Source: Combretum micranthum (lineage: Eukaryota; Streptophyta; Magnoliopsida; Myrtales; Combretaceae). Taken from it: 64,000 nucleotides of DNA. The notes beneath the pieces are model-generated. The model ran no database searches. It was not told the origin of the DNA and saw only the letters and a program-made list of their open reading frames with translations. The translations under genes were made by a program, and so were the position numbers. The stretch spans positions 1-64,000 of the forward strand of contig JAMXBD010004243.1 of NCBI GenBank assembly GCA_024138025.1, in the 5' to 3' direction. Positions 21,861-34,954 of the stretch are shown piece by piece (position 1 is the stretch's first letter; the number at the start of each line of letters is the position of its first letter).

Positions 21861-24740
21861 ATTATATATTATAGCGAGTGCTATCTAATTAGCCTTTGCT
21901 TATTAATTTCTTTAGATTAACATTTGAAGTATGTTTACCTGACTTCATGGCATTGCATGGAAGGACCTAAAAGTCCCATTTTATAAACTCAATTCTCATA
22001 TGCAAATATTATACAATATCAATTAACATGGTTCACAACATATAGACTACATTCCTTAGAACCCTCGAACTTATGCCCGACATGCATAATTGGACTAGAG
22101 TTACCAAGTGTTGCTTGGCATATGCTCTCGGATTAAAGTTGTTGAGTGCTGCTCACTACTTAGGAAATACTAGTAGAGCATATCATGTAGGATAGCATGG
22201 CATTTGGATACTACAAACCTCAAAATAAAGCGAATTGGTATACTATTGTATATAAGTGTTCATTAGTTTTTATTGATAAGTATAATAATTATTTTAGTAA
22301 TGTTCTTGGAATTCGATTTTAGTAAATAGTTAATTAAACGGCTTAAGACATTTTTATTTGTGTCTTTGTTGCTTTATATTTGTTCTCATTTAGAGCTAAA
22401 GGGTTATATGTATAACCTTTGGTACTGTTGATGGAGCTTGAAGAAGGGTTTTTGGCTTATGATGGGAAGAGAGCACTAGCATCAGCTTTTGTTATTCTAG
22501 ACGTGTAACACAACTCAAATAGATTTCCATCTAACTTTTGTGGGTATATTTGTATTATTATGTTTTGTTTTTCTTTTTCATCAAAGAAATTGTAAGTAAA
22601 GTTCTAATGCTTTAAATCTGTAGTATCAATGTTGAAATGAAGTTTAAGAATGTATTGATAAATGGATGCCTTGAAGTCATATTACCATAGGTTAGGGATT
22701 TTATGAATACTCCAAAAGTGAAGATTGAAATAAAATCAAAATCCATTGAATCATACACAATTGTTGGAAGACAATATTCTATATGTCTATTGATTCTGAG
22801 AGCACCGGGACAAATAGGCATCAAAATTTGAAAACTCAATGAGAGTGCGAATTTTGGAACAAGGATAAATATTACAATCCATTGATTCACGCACGAATGC
22901 TAGAAAGCAATCTTCCATCAACTTTTTGATTCCACAGAATACCAGGAGAGATAGGAGAGGTAAAAATATATTTCTTCCATCATAATTCTCTATCTCAACT
23001 TTTATAAGGCTAGTCTATTTATAGGATAAAAATAAAATATATTTAAAAGACTTGATATATATAAAAAGATATACTAATCTTATTAAAAGATACTATTCCT
23101 ATAAATCCTAATTAAATCTATCCAAAAAAGACAATAACAATCTTCCTAAAATAATAATATGCTCTTCTTGTCTCGTTTCAAAGTCAATTCTTATGTGCTA
23201 ATCATGCAATTTAGATGTTCCATATTTATCTTAATGAATATATATATATATATATATATAATAGCCATAATACTTGTAGATTTAAGCATGTCAAAGATGT
23301 TTCTTTATATTAATTTAAGAAAAAGTTGCAATTCTACGTTGTAATATACCTTGAATCTTTTGGCCAAGCCCATTTCCTAAATAAGCTTCTATTTCCATGG
23401 GAAAAGTTAGTAAAATTTTTAGCCTAAGCATTTTGGCTTAGGGGCAAGGAGAAATGATTTCCACGTATTCTTACTTTGTAAACAAGTTGATGGCACTATA
23501 AGTATATGTTAGCTTACGGCATTTGTATGCAACTACTAATTATTCAATGTGAAAAGTAAGAGTGAGTGTGAGAAAGGAAGGAAAGTGTGAATGTTTAGTA
23601 TCCTTTTTAGGTACAAAAGTTTAGTTTGAGAGATATCATTTTATGTACTTAGTTTGGAGATTTGAGTGTTATTGCCTCCATATTCTACATCTTGTTTAAA
23701 ATGTTGAATTTTTCTCCACCAATAAAAAGTAGGCTAAGGAAAACTATGTAACTTTTTTTGTGTTTTATTTATCTTCCACTTTCCTTATTACTTGTCAATC
23801 TTTTAATTTCTATCATTATCATTTGCTAACAAATTTTTTTAAATCATTCCTGGTCGTACATATGTGATTCAATTTGAATAAAGGATGTGCCTTTTATGCC
23901 CAACATGCATAATTGAGAGACTAGCGTTTGAAATAGACATTATCACTGGGAACTGATCCAACCTGTCACCAATGGTTCATGAACCAAAAATTGATTTGGG
24001 AATGACAGATTAGAACTTATAAAGGCCTCACTAGTTCTAACGAGTCTTTGTGATTCCACCCCAAAAATTCTTGGCTCAGTTGTTTTGGATCCACCGGTTT
24101 AAGAATTTGGAGTTCCACGCTACAAAAAATTTTTAAAAAAAGGGGAAAAAAGAAGAAAAGAAAATTATAAAAAAATTGTAATTAAAAAATAAATATCTAA
24201 AACTATTTTCACATTAATGGTAAAACATTATTTCCTATTCATGATAATTAATGTGATGTTATTAATAACACAAGTAATAAATATATTTAAAATCATGTGT
24301 TATTGAGTTTATATAGACTTCTAACCAAAATAGACTTTGTATTTTTTTAACAATATGTGACTTGTTTTTGTGTTGTTGTAACTTATTTATATCTTGAATA
24401 TTTTATGGTGCCGCTTTACTAAAAAGAAAACTAAAAAAATGCAAGTGATTATATGTAAATAAATGCATAATTGTAAAATTTCTTTTAATTAATAGGCTAT
24501 AAACAATCATTATTAGACTCAATGTTATTTCAAGTTAAAAGTTTATTTTGCATAACCGAAGCTACCGCATTGTTGTTCACGATCGTATACTTGCTAGTAC
24601 ACTGCCAGCTTTGAATTAAATGATGTTGGCTTTTGAAGAAGCACTGCCGGTTTTGAGACAGCTTTCACAAGAACCCAAGGCTTCTATGCTTTCAATCACG
24701 CCAATTGTTCCGTTGTTCTCTTGGCTATACCGTCGGCTTT
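21861..24740. other. Non-coding, probably LTR debris
   Basis: No protein domain was seen. TTTATAAGGCTAGTCTATTT near 22998 and the lineage of short repeated phrases (GACATGCATAATTG near 22079; AACATGCATAATTGAGAG near 23902) suggest old LTR fragments. A TA run lies at 23239-23261. The open frame of 92 codons at 22612 (minus) lacks any recognisable signature. Confidence 0.35.
23239..23261. repeat. (TA)n microsatellite
   Basis: An uninterrupted TA run of about 22 bases in AT-rich surroundings. Confidence 0.9.
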
Positions 24741-24741
24741 G

Positions 24742-26340
24742 AAAGAAGGTCACTAGCCTTTCCTAGATGTCAGGCCAAATTACATTGCTTGATTCACTTA
24801 CTTTGTATGTTGCAATTTTCAAGGGTATAGATAAATGTATTTCATTGAAATTGCCAAACCCATAGAAAGGAAAAAAATCAATTAGACAAGCTTCATATAG
24901 TCCCATGTTATCAAGCATAATCAGCAATATAATGTTATGCAATCCTTTAGCTCGAGCAATAGTAATTGGTCTCGTAACATGAGTAGTATGATTCACATCA
25001 TCTCCTCAAACCTATGGAAGATTCACCCTTAAATCTAATGGGTCTTCATGAAGATCGTCAGCTATGTAAGGTGATAAATATGAAATGTTGAATGTAGCAG
25101 ACACACCATATCTCCTGGAAGGTGGAAGCTCTAATCTATATGCATTGTTGTTGATCCTCTCTACAACTCTGAACGATCCATTCGCTCGAGGAGATAATTT
25201 CTCTGATTTCTTATGAAGAAATCTATCCTTGCTGAGGTGGATCCAAGCCAAATCACCCAGATTAAACACTTTAGCCTTCTGTCGCTTATTGCCTTAGCGT
25301 TTCTGCTGCTCTTGAGCCTTCTTCAGATGTTCAGCTGCCCTTTGATGAACTTTCTGAAGCTCTTGAGAACATTCTACCCCACTTAAACTTTCTTCCTTTG
25401 CTGCTGATTTAGTTATCATATCCAAAGGTAGGGTCGGATTATAGCCATACACAACCTCAAAAGGAGACTTACCAATCAAACTATGAGTGACCTATTGTAA
25501 GCAAATTCAATAATAGGGGGACACAAGTCTCAATCGATAAGATTCTTACCAATCGTTGCTCTAAGCAAAGCTCTAAGAGTACGATTGACAACCTCCGTCT
25601 GTCCATCATTCTGGGGGTGACATGAAGTACTGCACATGAGTTTGGTGACAAGCCTTTTCCAAAGTGTCCTTCAAAAGAAACTAAGGAATTTAATATCTCT
25701 ATCTAAAACAATGCTGTAAGGAACACCATGCAATCTAACAATCTCCTACATAAAAAGCTTAACAACATAAAGAGCATCATCTATCTTGTGACAAGGCACA
25801 AAATGAGCCCTTTTACTGAAGCGATCAACAACCACCATGATATAGTCTTTGTCTTTCTACATCCAAGGAAGTCCTAAGACGAAATCCATACTGATATTAG
25901 TCCATGGTTGAGCCTGTAATGGTAGTGGCATATACTTACCCCATGATTCTTTCTTACTCTTTGTCCTTTTACACACACCATACCTCTCTAAGACTCTATG
26001 TGCATCCTTCAACATTCCCTTCTAGAAAAATTGTTCTTTTAACAACTCCAATGTTCTCATCTCACCAAAGTGCCTCGACAATCCTCCATAATGGGTTTCC
26101 CACACCAACAACTCCCTAATAGACCCAAAAGGTATACAAAGCCTCCCTCCTTTATACAGAAATCCATCCACCAGATAATGCCCATCTACTACAGACCCTC
26201 TAGAACACCAATCAACAGTCAACTTTAGATGATCATCAGCCGAATATTGTTCTTTCGTCAATTCAAATCCAAGCAACTTCAACTGAAGAGAAGTAATGAG
26301 TGCATAGCTACGTGACAATGCATCAGCTACAACATTAGTA
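24742..26340 (-). pseudogene. Ty3 retrotransposon polyprotein fragment (integrase and C-terminus)
   Basis: Read on the minus strand from 26340: TNVVADALSRSYALITSL, the end of RNase H, then the integrase zinc-finger region (26318-26022; GGRLCIPFGSIRELLVWETH, GGLSRHFG). The catalytic core is at about 26000-25480 with frame breaks ([36 protein letters not shown]). Next come SPFEVVYGYNPTLPLDM at 25479-25294 and the C-terminal domain at 25269-25012 (FNLGDLAWIHLSKDRF, GSFRVVERINNNAYRLELP, FNISYLSPY). The polyprotein tail is at 24996-24763 (TRPITIARAKGL). Reverse transcriptase, gag and LTRs are absent. Its right edge coincides with the truncated left edge of NLR unit 3, so this junction is probably a deletion or recombination breakpoint. 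Confidence 0.88.
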
Positions 26341-26390
26341 CTCCCTTTTTTATACTTAATAATTTATTTTTAGATATATTGTATTTTAGG

Positions 26391-27290
26391 ATAGTCAATA
26401 TTGCATTTATCAACACTATCGGTTTATTTGTTATCAATTTTAGATCTTAAAGCATGTGAGATTTTTAGTCTTTGATTTTGTCCTCCTTACTAATTGTGGG
26501 TCTCTCTTTCTTAATTAAGTTCTTTTGTTTTATTTTATTTTTTTTTTTTGCACCATTTTTCGGAATCTTAATAATTTATGATTTTACAATGGTTTCACTT
26601 TGGTTAAAATGTTTACTTTACGTCTTGGTTAATGTTCTTGTTTATCAATTTCAGGCACAACAGAGCGATTTTTCTGGTTGAATGTTGTCGGAATGAAAGG
26701 AAGTCATCCGATTTGTCAAAAAGAGAAACTAATCTGTATTGCACTAACTAATTGTTCTTACTTTGTTTTTTAGTCAGCTATTTCAATACTCCCATAATAT
26801 AATCATATAAAAAATATATATAAGCTGTAAATTACATATGTCGTTAATTTTTTGTTTTTTTTTTTTTATGTGATTTAATTAATCCATGATTTTTAACATA
26901 CTTTTTTTCCTAAACATACGCAATTCAAATGCACCATATGTTGATGTATCGTAAAATAATTATTACCTCGAACATTTCATTTAAAGAAATTAGTGTTGTG
27001 ATCCTATCGGTTATGAATTCTAATCTTTTATATGAAAGGGAAAAACAAAAAGAAAATTACAGCTTTAAAATCCTTAGGAGCACAAACTTAGGGTAATTAT
27101 GAAATTGTAGTCATAACTCTAGTTAAAGGGGCATGCGTGTTCATTTATACTATTTCGTCATTACATAAGATCATATTTTACTCTTTTTTGTTTACTTTCA
27201 TTTATTTTTATTTTTATTTTTATTTACAACGAGCATATTCAAAAGTTAATAAAAGCCTAAAAACACTTCTTTTGAGCATATTAAAATGAT
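26391..27290 (+). repeat. 3' flank of a third NLR unit
   Basis: Colinear with 4131-5000 downstream of NLR copy 1 (shared landmarks listed there). No LRR or NB-ARC sequence precedes it. The segment starts abruptly after the Ty3 fragment ending at 26340. The region is therefore the remnant of a third tandem NLR unit whose coding part was lost. Confidence 0.7.
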
Positions 27291-27729
27291 ATTATATATT
27301 GGAAATTTTAATTTTTAACTGATTTGTGGGTCTAAATGAAATATATGTATAGGACTTGCTTATTAAATGGGTTCATACAAGATTTCATATTAAATCCATA
27401 AATCGGACACATTCATAACTGAGTCAAATGGGATTTGATCTTATTGAGCCCAATTTTGCTTACACGAAATTGTTTGTGATTGTATGGTGTCTAGCTAGGG
27501 TGGATTGATCCAACCCTAATTAGATGAATGCTCATCCATGATTGCAATATCAAGCATCAATCAACAAATCATGTTTCTTGATTCTTAAAGTGTATATAGC
27601 TGAATGAAAAATGATATCCGTAACCTTTGAAATTCAATTGCGAAAGAGTTTTCAAATGAAAATCAATGCACAAGATTTCCTATAACACCTGATTTGCTAT
27701 GTCCGATGCCTTAACGTCCATGCTTGTCC

Positions 27730-28040
27730 AATTACTTTTAAAATAAATGTGAATAGTTTGGTGAGGCTTTCTACTGGATATGTTGCTTTGGAGTTGGTTG
27801 TTAAGATTCTTAAGGAGAATCGATTCATGGCCATGTGATTATGGATGTTTTTTTTTTTGGTATAGAGATGGTCGAAGCCTCTACTATTCTACATGCTACT
27901 TAATGGGATGTGCAGAAGGGCTAATATAGAATTGCCATTGAGTTGGATGCATCGAACATTTTTAGCGGTTTAATAAAGAATTCATGTGTTGTTTCTTTGG
28001 GGATTGTCCCACTTATCCATCAAATTACTGTAGCTATATA
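27730..28040 (+). pseudogene. RNase H-like domain relic (unit 3)
   Basis: FKINVNSLVRLSTGYVALEL continues as VVKILKENRFMAM, then, after a short T-rich insertion, VEASTILHAT-stop-WDVQKG-stop-YRIAIELDASNIFSG. The order matches a single RNase H-like domain: first strand, middle helix, then the ELDAS strand. It is the paralogue of the two separated halves at 18530 and 19150. The DGA aspartate of the first strand is missing. Stops and a frame change make it a relic. LINE ORF2 end or host RNase H-like gene are both possible. Confidence 0.6.
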
Positions 28041-28478
28041 GTTTCTCTTTTTTAGATGCAGTGAAAATATGCTTATCCTTCTTTTATTTTTGGATACTAG
28101 TGCCAGCCTTTGATTATTATTTAATAAGAAAATAAGATAATGTTATGAATAATACTTAATTTTTATGAAATATACAATTAGGTACCTAAACTTTAAAGTT
28201 GTTGACTTTAGTATCTGAACTTTAAAATTGATAAATTTAGTATTTGAACAACTTTAAAAGTAATCAATTTAATACCTAAAAGATTTTGACGGAGGTACTA
28301 TTAGTCTGCACAGAAAGTTCTTTTAGGTACTAAATGAATTAATTTTAAAATTCAATTACCTAATTGTATATTTTGTTAAAGTTCAGGAGTCATTCGTAAC
28401 ATTAACCTAAAAGAATAGAAAAACAAAAAATAAACATATACAATAGTGCGTAGAATACTTTGCATTGATAATGTCCTT
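28041..28478. other. Intergenic, nothing recognised
   Basis: AT-rich. Short repeated phrases of the type TTTAGTA(T)CTGAACTTTAAA occur near 28190-28270, which are low-complexity duplications. No gene was seen. Confidence 0.4.
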
Positions 28479-30380
28479 TGTAACACCCTTAAATTTAATT
28501 AAGATGTATACTACTATGCATAATACCTCATGTATTACATGCTCAGGCTTCCTTTAAAAGAATTTGTTTATGTCGAACATTGCTAGCCGATTTTAAATTC
28601 ACAAATCGTTGAATTAGATTCTAGAGATAACTGGATTTATAACTTGAAAACAAACTTTATGTAAACATATCTAACTTCCACTCATACAAGAGTGGATCAA
28701 CTTTTTTGAAAACAAGCTTTATAAGCTTATTACAAACATGGGCTTCTTCACTAAGCCCTTAAAGAGTATACAGATTTTAAAAGATTAAATCCAGCCCTTA
28801 AAACAAAATAAGAACAGAAACAAATAATCCATCGGTCCAACTCCAATTAACTCCTCTTTCCATACCTCCCATAACTTGAGACAATCATCATTAATCATCT
28901 AAGCAACACCTAGAAAATGACAACAAAAACAATAATGAGTCGCAACCCAGTACACAGTAAACACAATCACACATAATGTGATACATAAGGTTAAACTAAA
29001 TGCAATGCAACAACAACAATTGATTATCTTTAATTAAAGTAAATCAAACAACACTGGAGCACTTACACTCCGGAGCAATCATAAGAATCTAGAGGTCCTA
29101 AATAACAGCAGCTGCTTATAGGGTTGATATAGGCAGCCCGAATACTTATATCTTCTACATAACGTTGCAAGAAAATAGCCTCATCTACTTTTCACAGCCA
29201 TTACACATCTTTACTTAATCACAGTCCATAACATCATTTAATTTACCTCTGCTCATAAATGTGAACTAAATCATGTTACTTCACTCCAAGCTTAAGGAAA
29301 TGTTATGTCGATACCGTTTGCCCCATCAGCTACCCACCAAGCCGCTTATGAATGTCATTATATCATGACAATGATGGCCTAAGTGCCTAAACTACAGTGC
29401 CCCCTCGGACAAAGTTACCCTATGGACCGAATTCAACGGCACTAGCACAAGCAATACCTATTAGAAAAAGCTTGTCTTTAAGTTTTAATTTATTTTTGTA
29501 TGTCTATTCTAGTATCCAACATGTAAGTTATTGTGTACCTTATCTAACACTCGATGAAGTCCATAAGATGGTCCAGAAGATGAGACAAAAAGCCATCTTA
29601 CAGGATAAATGAAAGGCAACGTTTGTTTCATAATTTAAATAACATAAGTAACTAAATTAATTATCTCTTTACATCGAAATCATACTAAAACCTATTTGAT
29701 CAGACACTAGTTAGGAATTCTACTATGGCTGCGAGATTTGCACCACCAAGATATGGACAGTTTTACATTATCTGTCAAAGTATTTCTTTTCACTTTGTTT
29801 ATAGTTTTTTATTATAAAAGTATCATCACATCATTCATACTCAATATACTTATATTTTCTAACAAACAGACATTTGAAATAACATATTCCCTATGTTATT
29901 CATGGTTTATCTTAGCTCATTATTCTAAGCCAATTATAATTTATTAAACCTATACTACATTAGTCTTAATCAAGTTTATTAACTTAACTTAGCCAAATTG
30001 ATTAAAGTTAATCATTTAATTCCATTACTAAGCCAAGGTGATTAAACTTAATCAATCTAATTCATTTTAACTCATTATAACTTATTAAGTCAAGATGAAC
30101 TTAAGTTTATTAACTAAATTCATTTTATACTTAACTTCTATATTTAATCCAATTATGTATTAAACCTATAAACTCACTTAACTCATGCTTAATTATATAA
30201 ATTAACTAATATAACATTTTAACTAACAATCATCTATTTCTTTTATTTTATTTCATTTTTGAACAGCAATAGGAATAGATCACGCTGGTAATGAGGGCCA
30301 TGATCCCCATCACTAGCTTCATCACGCCCGTGATGGAGGTTATGATAGTTATCATGCGCCTTGTCACGCTCGCGCAATTA
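28479..30380 (-). repeat. Del-like LTR in inverted orientation
   Basis: TGTAACACCC at 28479 is the reverse complement of an LTR end (AAGGGTGTTACA), comparable to AAGTTTAAGGTATTACA at 56192-56207. Read on the minus strand, 29080-29400 aligns with 36860-37170 of the plus-oriented LTR. Both contain, for example, AGATATAAGTATT followed by TGC(C/T)TATATC, then a CCTCTAGATTCTTA / CCCCCAGATTCCTA block. The GGCC-rich palindrome cluster at 30283-30380 corresponds to 36048-36440. The far end is uncertain. A 71-codon frame at 29397 lies inside and is not a gene. Confidence 0.65.
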
Positions 30381-30550
30381 CAAAATCCAAGTTGATATAT
30401 GAAAAAAATCACTAAAAACGTCGGAAATTAAGTTACAAAATTTATACGCTTTTTATTTTATTTTAATTTTTCAGTTTGTTGAGCAGTTTACACATTTTGA
30501 GCTTCCTTATGAACAAAAGCAAATTTATTGAAAACACGTATGGAAGGGTT

Positions 30551-30895
30551 AATGTTGCTATAGGTAACGTGAATGCTACCTAACGGCCGTTAGATGACAC
30601 TGCACATTCATCCTATTGAAACGTGTGGCATCTTGCCTTTTTTTTTATCATTAAAATTATATTATTAGAAATAATTTATTTATAACAATAAATAAGTTTA
30701 AGCTCATATGTTGTGATTGGTAACACAAATGGTACCTAACATCCCTTAGATGACATATGGCATATTCATCCTATTGAAACATACTACGTGTCAACTTATG
30801 TGGCATCTTATTTATTTTTTTAATTTATTTTATCATTAAAATTATATTATTAGTACTAATTTATTTATAACAATAAATAACTTTAAGCCCATTAA
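30551..30895. repeat. Two-copy tandem duplication of about 160-190 bp
   Basis: 30551-30706 and 30708-30895 are imperfect direct copies. Shared landmarks are GGTAAC..., (G/C)TACCTAAC, TTAGATGACA, ATTCATCCTATTGAAAC, ATCATTAAAATTATATTATT and TTTATTTATAACAATAAATAA. The first copy has the perfect 14-bp palindrome CTAACGGCCGTTAG (30580-30593), and the second has diverged there. No coding frame is present. Confidence 0.8.
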
Positions 30896-32144
30896 TAATT
30901 CCAACCAAGTCTAACTTTTGCCCAACTTAAACTTACCGTAGGCAACCAAACAAGCCCACAACATTACCATTTCAACAATATATTGTTAAATAACTCGATA
31001 TAAAGATGATTAATCGCTAAACAATTAGCAATATGTGACTTGTTTGAACTCAATACCAAGCTCCATAGTGCAGGAAAAAAAGGGACAGAAATTTGTCGAA
31101 TCTTACGCGTTAAAGTCGTCCATATAGTCCTTCAACGTTAAGTAACGAAAGCAGCACCCACCCCATTATTTCCTTGTCTAGACTATTGTCCACATATGCC
31201 TCTTTTTTTTTTAATTTCTTTTCCCTATATACGGTCCTCTATGACCTAAGAGTTTCACAATGTATTTAAAAATTTTAAAATTAAAATGCAATTTCAAATA
31301 CAGTGTTTGATCCCTTCCTAATTTATAAGAGCAAAAGTGAGCTGAAAACTCACCGTTCCATGGTGGCCCAATGAAGAGAGACCCTCTTCTTCACTTAAAA
31401 TTTTAAAATTAGAAAAATGTCTATGTCGTGTGTCCTTAAGGTGTCTCTTCCAGTAACTGAAAATGGAAAACATCAAATATGAATACCCTACTTTTGCGTC
31501 TATCTCTAGAAATGTAATGCATGTTTCTGTCTGGACTATTATATCTCTCTCATCAGTTGGTAATAATTTCGGATATAATCCTTCAAAAAAAAATTAACAA
31601 GAAAATAAGGACGCCCAGACCACACTTCCATGTGTTGTTCCTAAAAATCATGTGGTATTATTTGCTCATAGGAACTTCAAAACCCACATGAAGAATTTAC
31701 TTTGTTTTATTGATTGTTGATTTGTTCATGTTTCTGCGTTGAAAGTGAGTATGATCATTACAGACTACTCTATGCCTAAAATGACTAGGTATGAACTTCT
31801 CAAGAAAACCATGGTTAGATAGCGCTCATAATATTAATTTCATATTTTTGAGAAGCAATGTTAGAGATTTCATGTTTTGATGTTGTTGATCAGTGTTCGA
31901 TTAATGAATTATTTTTTTCCCTTTACACTTTGCTATCAATGGATTTAATGTGACGTACCAAGTCCTTGAAAAGTGGGCATGTTGATGGACAAGTTTGCTA
32001 TTAATGATTGACTTATTATCGAAAATTTCTATTCCTTTTGGTTTTGAGTTCAAACAAATCCCACATTGCCACCTTTTTAGCAACTTGTTATCTTTATATT
32101 GAGTAAATTAACAATCCGTTATTGAAATGGTAATATTGTTTTGT
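30896..32144. other. Intergenic, nothing recognised
   Basis: Non-coding, AT-rich with a few more balanced patches near 31090-31200. No domain, RNA gene or transposon end could be supported. Confidence 0.4.
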
Positions 32145-33832
32145 TGTTGGGTTGCCTATTGTTGGTTTAAGTTGGGTAATAGTTGCATCAATGCATCTAA
32201 TTGATGAAACTTTAAAAGCAAATCAGATTATAAGATTGATTGATTTCAAATTAAATACTATTTGCGACATTAAACCTTAACTAGATAGATTATTCAAATA
32301 TCCTCTCTATTCATGAGAATAGTTAGACTTAGAATGTTGTGCGAAAAGCTAACAAATATTATATTAATTAGATTATTCAACCAACAAATACAATCAAAGA
32401 ATCATGATGAAACAACCGATGAAACAACCAATGAAACTATTGGTGATTGTGCCCTATACCAATTATTGGGTATTGTCATTCATAAACATTTCTATTATAT
32501 TGTTTGTATGCTTACTTTATAATAGGATCCATGAATAATTTAATTATTCTAAATATCCTTAGATGCTCATTATTGTGGGAACAATAAAAAATTAAATCTA
32601 GAATGACGTTTGATTGATAATCATGGGATGTTTATTTGTATGGAGATGCAAATCAAACTCATAGGTACATGTTAGAGAACTATGTACTGGACTGACTTGA
32701 TATGAGATCACTACATGGATTTATGTCATAAGTGATTTTCAAAATAATAATGTCATCTATCCTTAGACTTGAAATCACCATGGATTCCAACATAAGGAAT
32801 ATTGTGTTTTAACTCAATGATTATAAAGGTTGAGATCGGGCATAATATAAATCATATAGAGGTAGTTGAGTGATTAAGATGGGATTTGTCTCTCTTATTA
32901 TGAGAGAAATATCTATAGGCCCCTCGATAAGTGAAATTGAGAAATGCATGGCCGTGCTCAAATGAATTGATAATATGATCAATTTCATTTGTTTTATTAG
33001 TTTACTTAGAAATCGAGAAATGATAAGATTGAACGATATAAGGATGACACTATCCATGCCATATGTTCAATCTAGATATCATGTGACAAAAGGATAATGA
33101 CATAAGTTATGGATTAGGTAAAAATCGGATCATTGATATTCACTTAATTTGGGTAAACATAATGTCTTTCTAAAAGCCGCTTATGTTTTGTTGACCAAAA
33201 TGGTTTTAGGTCAACTGCCAATATTAAGTGAACCTACAGGGTAACACACAAAAGAGCGAGCCAAAAGGGTTATGGACTAAATTTAAAGTCTAATGGGAAT
33301 AATTTATTATTATTAAGAATAATAATAAATTATTACATTGTTATGTGCAATAATTATATTTTATGAAATATTATCCTTAATTAGATTAAGGGGCATTAAT
33401 GTCATTACTCATGTGAGAATTACATTAGTATAAAAGGAACATAAAGAGATCTCTCTAGGGTTGACGACTTGTTTGTCGACATTAGACTAGTAGAGAAAAT
33501 CTACAAACCCTAAAAGAGAGGAACACGAAGAGTCATGTATTAAAATCCCAATATTATCTAGAAATGTTGTAGATCAAGCTAACACGTGAAGGATCTTTTT
33601 TGAAGAAGTGTTCGTTCGTGTGGATACCATAGAGGGTATTGCAAATTTGTGATACCGACAGATCCGATCTACAAATTGATTTCAAGTTTCAAGCTTTCAA
33701 AGGTATGAAATCAAATTATTTGTTTTGTTTTAATCTAATCAATACACATGGATACTGGTTTAGGGTTTTCTTTTGAATTTCGCTGCGAAAGATTTGATCT
33801 TTATAATTTCTAAACCCTATGGAAACCCAATA
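32145..33832 (+). repeat. Probable solo LTR, Copia-like
   Basis: The left end TGTTGGGTTGCC and the right end GGAAACCCAATA are inverted partners (the canonical terminal CA has become TA). A TATA box (TATAAAAGG, 33429-33437) stands about 400 bp before the right end. It is followed by a leader-like region with GGGTTGACGACTTG and TTCGTGTGGATACCATAGAGG-like sequence, familiar from plant LTR R/U5 regions. No internal domain adjoins it and no target duplication is evident. The internal small frames (for example at 32313 and 32821) are not recognised as proteins. Confidence 0.5.
33429..33437 (+). promoter_or_regulatory. TATA box of the Copia-like LTR
   Basis: TATAAAAGG in the position expected for the LTR promoter, followed by a more GC-balanced leader. 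Confidence 0.5.
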
Positions 33833-34954
33833 GAAACAAGTAATAAATTGCTATTCTAGTCACTACTAATACTTAATAAGAAAGCTGCATATGCCTTTTT
33901 ATCTTGTGAGCATTCTTTAAACTCAAGAAGTACCATATATATATATATATATATATATATATCTTAAATTAAGTTGATGCATATCCAAAAATTTCTTAGG
34001 CAGAATAGGGATGTACTATTAGAAAACTAGTCTTTAGAAACATAAATATGCAACAAAAAATTTATATCTCTAAAAAAATGAATTAGCGATGGATTTATGA
34101 TAACATAAATTATGAAAGATCTTATAATTTTTATATGCTTTTGCAACAGTATTTGTGATAGCTTACTAATCAATTTGCGATGGAACTTTTTTGGTTGCAA
34201 ATCTATCTCTGATTTTAGCAGGAAATAAATTATTTTAGTATCAATTTCTATTTTTTCAAATTCTATTGCAAATCTATTTATAAACTAAATTATTATATGT
34301 ATATATGCATATATAAATAATTATGTTAAAATATAGTTTTAATTATACATATCAAATAAAATATATATGAAATAAACTAAATTAAACCTACTAAATTAAT
34401 TTATATATATATATATGATTGATGGTTTTGTGATTTAAATTGTTATAGTTAAGCTATGACAATTTGATTTGATGACATGATAGATTATGAATATTGAAAT
34501 GTATAAAATTTAAATGAAAGTATGTTGGTGTAAACATGTAAGTGTAGTTATATATATTGAATTTGGAATTGTATTAAAATAGCTTGATTGTGTATTATTT
34601 ATGAGAATTGGGTGACCTTCTTGGCTGCAAAATTTTTTAGGAAAGCCAAAACCCATCTTTAATAAATCAAATGAAGCCCACACATAAACATGGCCTAAAG
34701 CCCATTTCTTAGCATATTCTCCATCCTTCTAAAATGACCCAAAAGTTAAAAAGGTGATATAAAAAATCAATCCAAAATAGACCTACCGTCTCCTCTCTCT
34801 CTCCTCTTCTTCCTTATCTTCCAAAATACAAACAAGCCCAAATTTCATCTCACAAGCTCTTCTAAATCTTACCTTACTAGTTTTTAAACAAAGAACTAAT
34901 CAAAATAAAAAGTAGGAGCAAGTATTGAAGCCAAGAAAGTGGAAATAAAGATTG
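33833..34954. other. AT-rich sequence, part of or next to the Del-like LTR
   Basis: Contains an AT run at 33934-33961. Further on are a pyrimidine-rich CTCCTCTCTCTCTCC stretch (34790-34806) and leader-like sequence that probably belongs to the Del-like LTR continuing at 35552. The LTR start could not be located. Confidence 0.4.
33934..33961. repeat. (AT)n microsatellite
   Basis: An uninterrupted AT run of about 28 bases. Confidence 0.92.

Noticed and set aside
22612..22890. 92-codon minus-strand frame with hydrophobic stretch
   Set aside because: No homology recognised, AT-rich context, no neighbouring exon; most likely chance.
29397..29612. 71-codon frame beginning PPRTKLPYGPN as a gene
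   Set aside because: It lies within the inverted Del-like LTR and has no recognisable signature.
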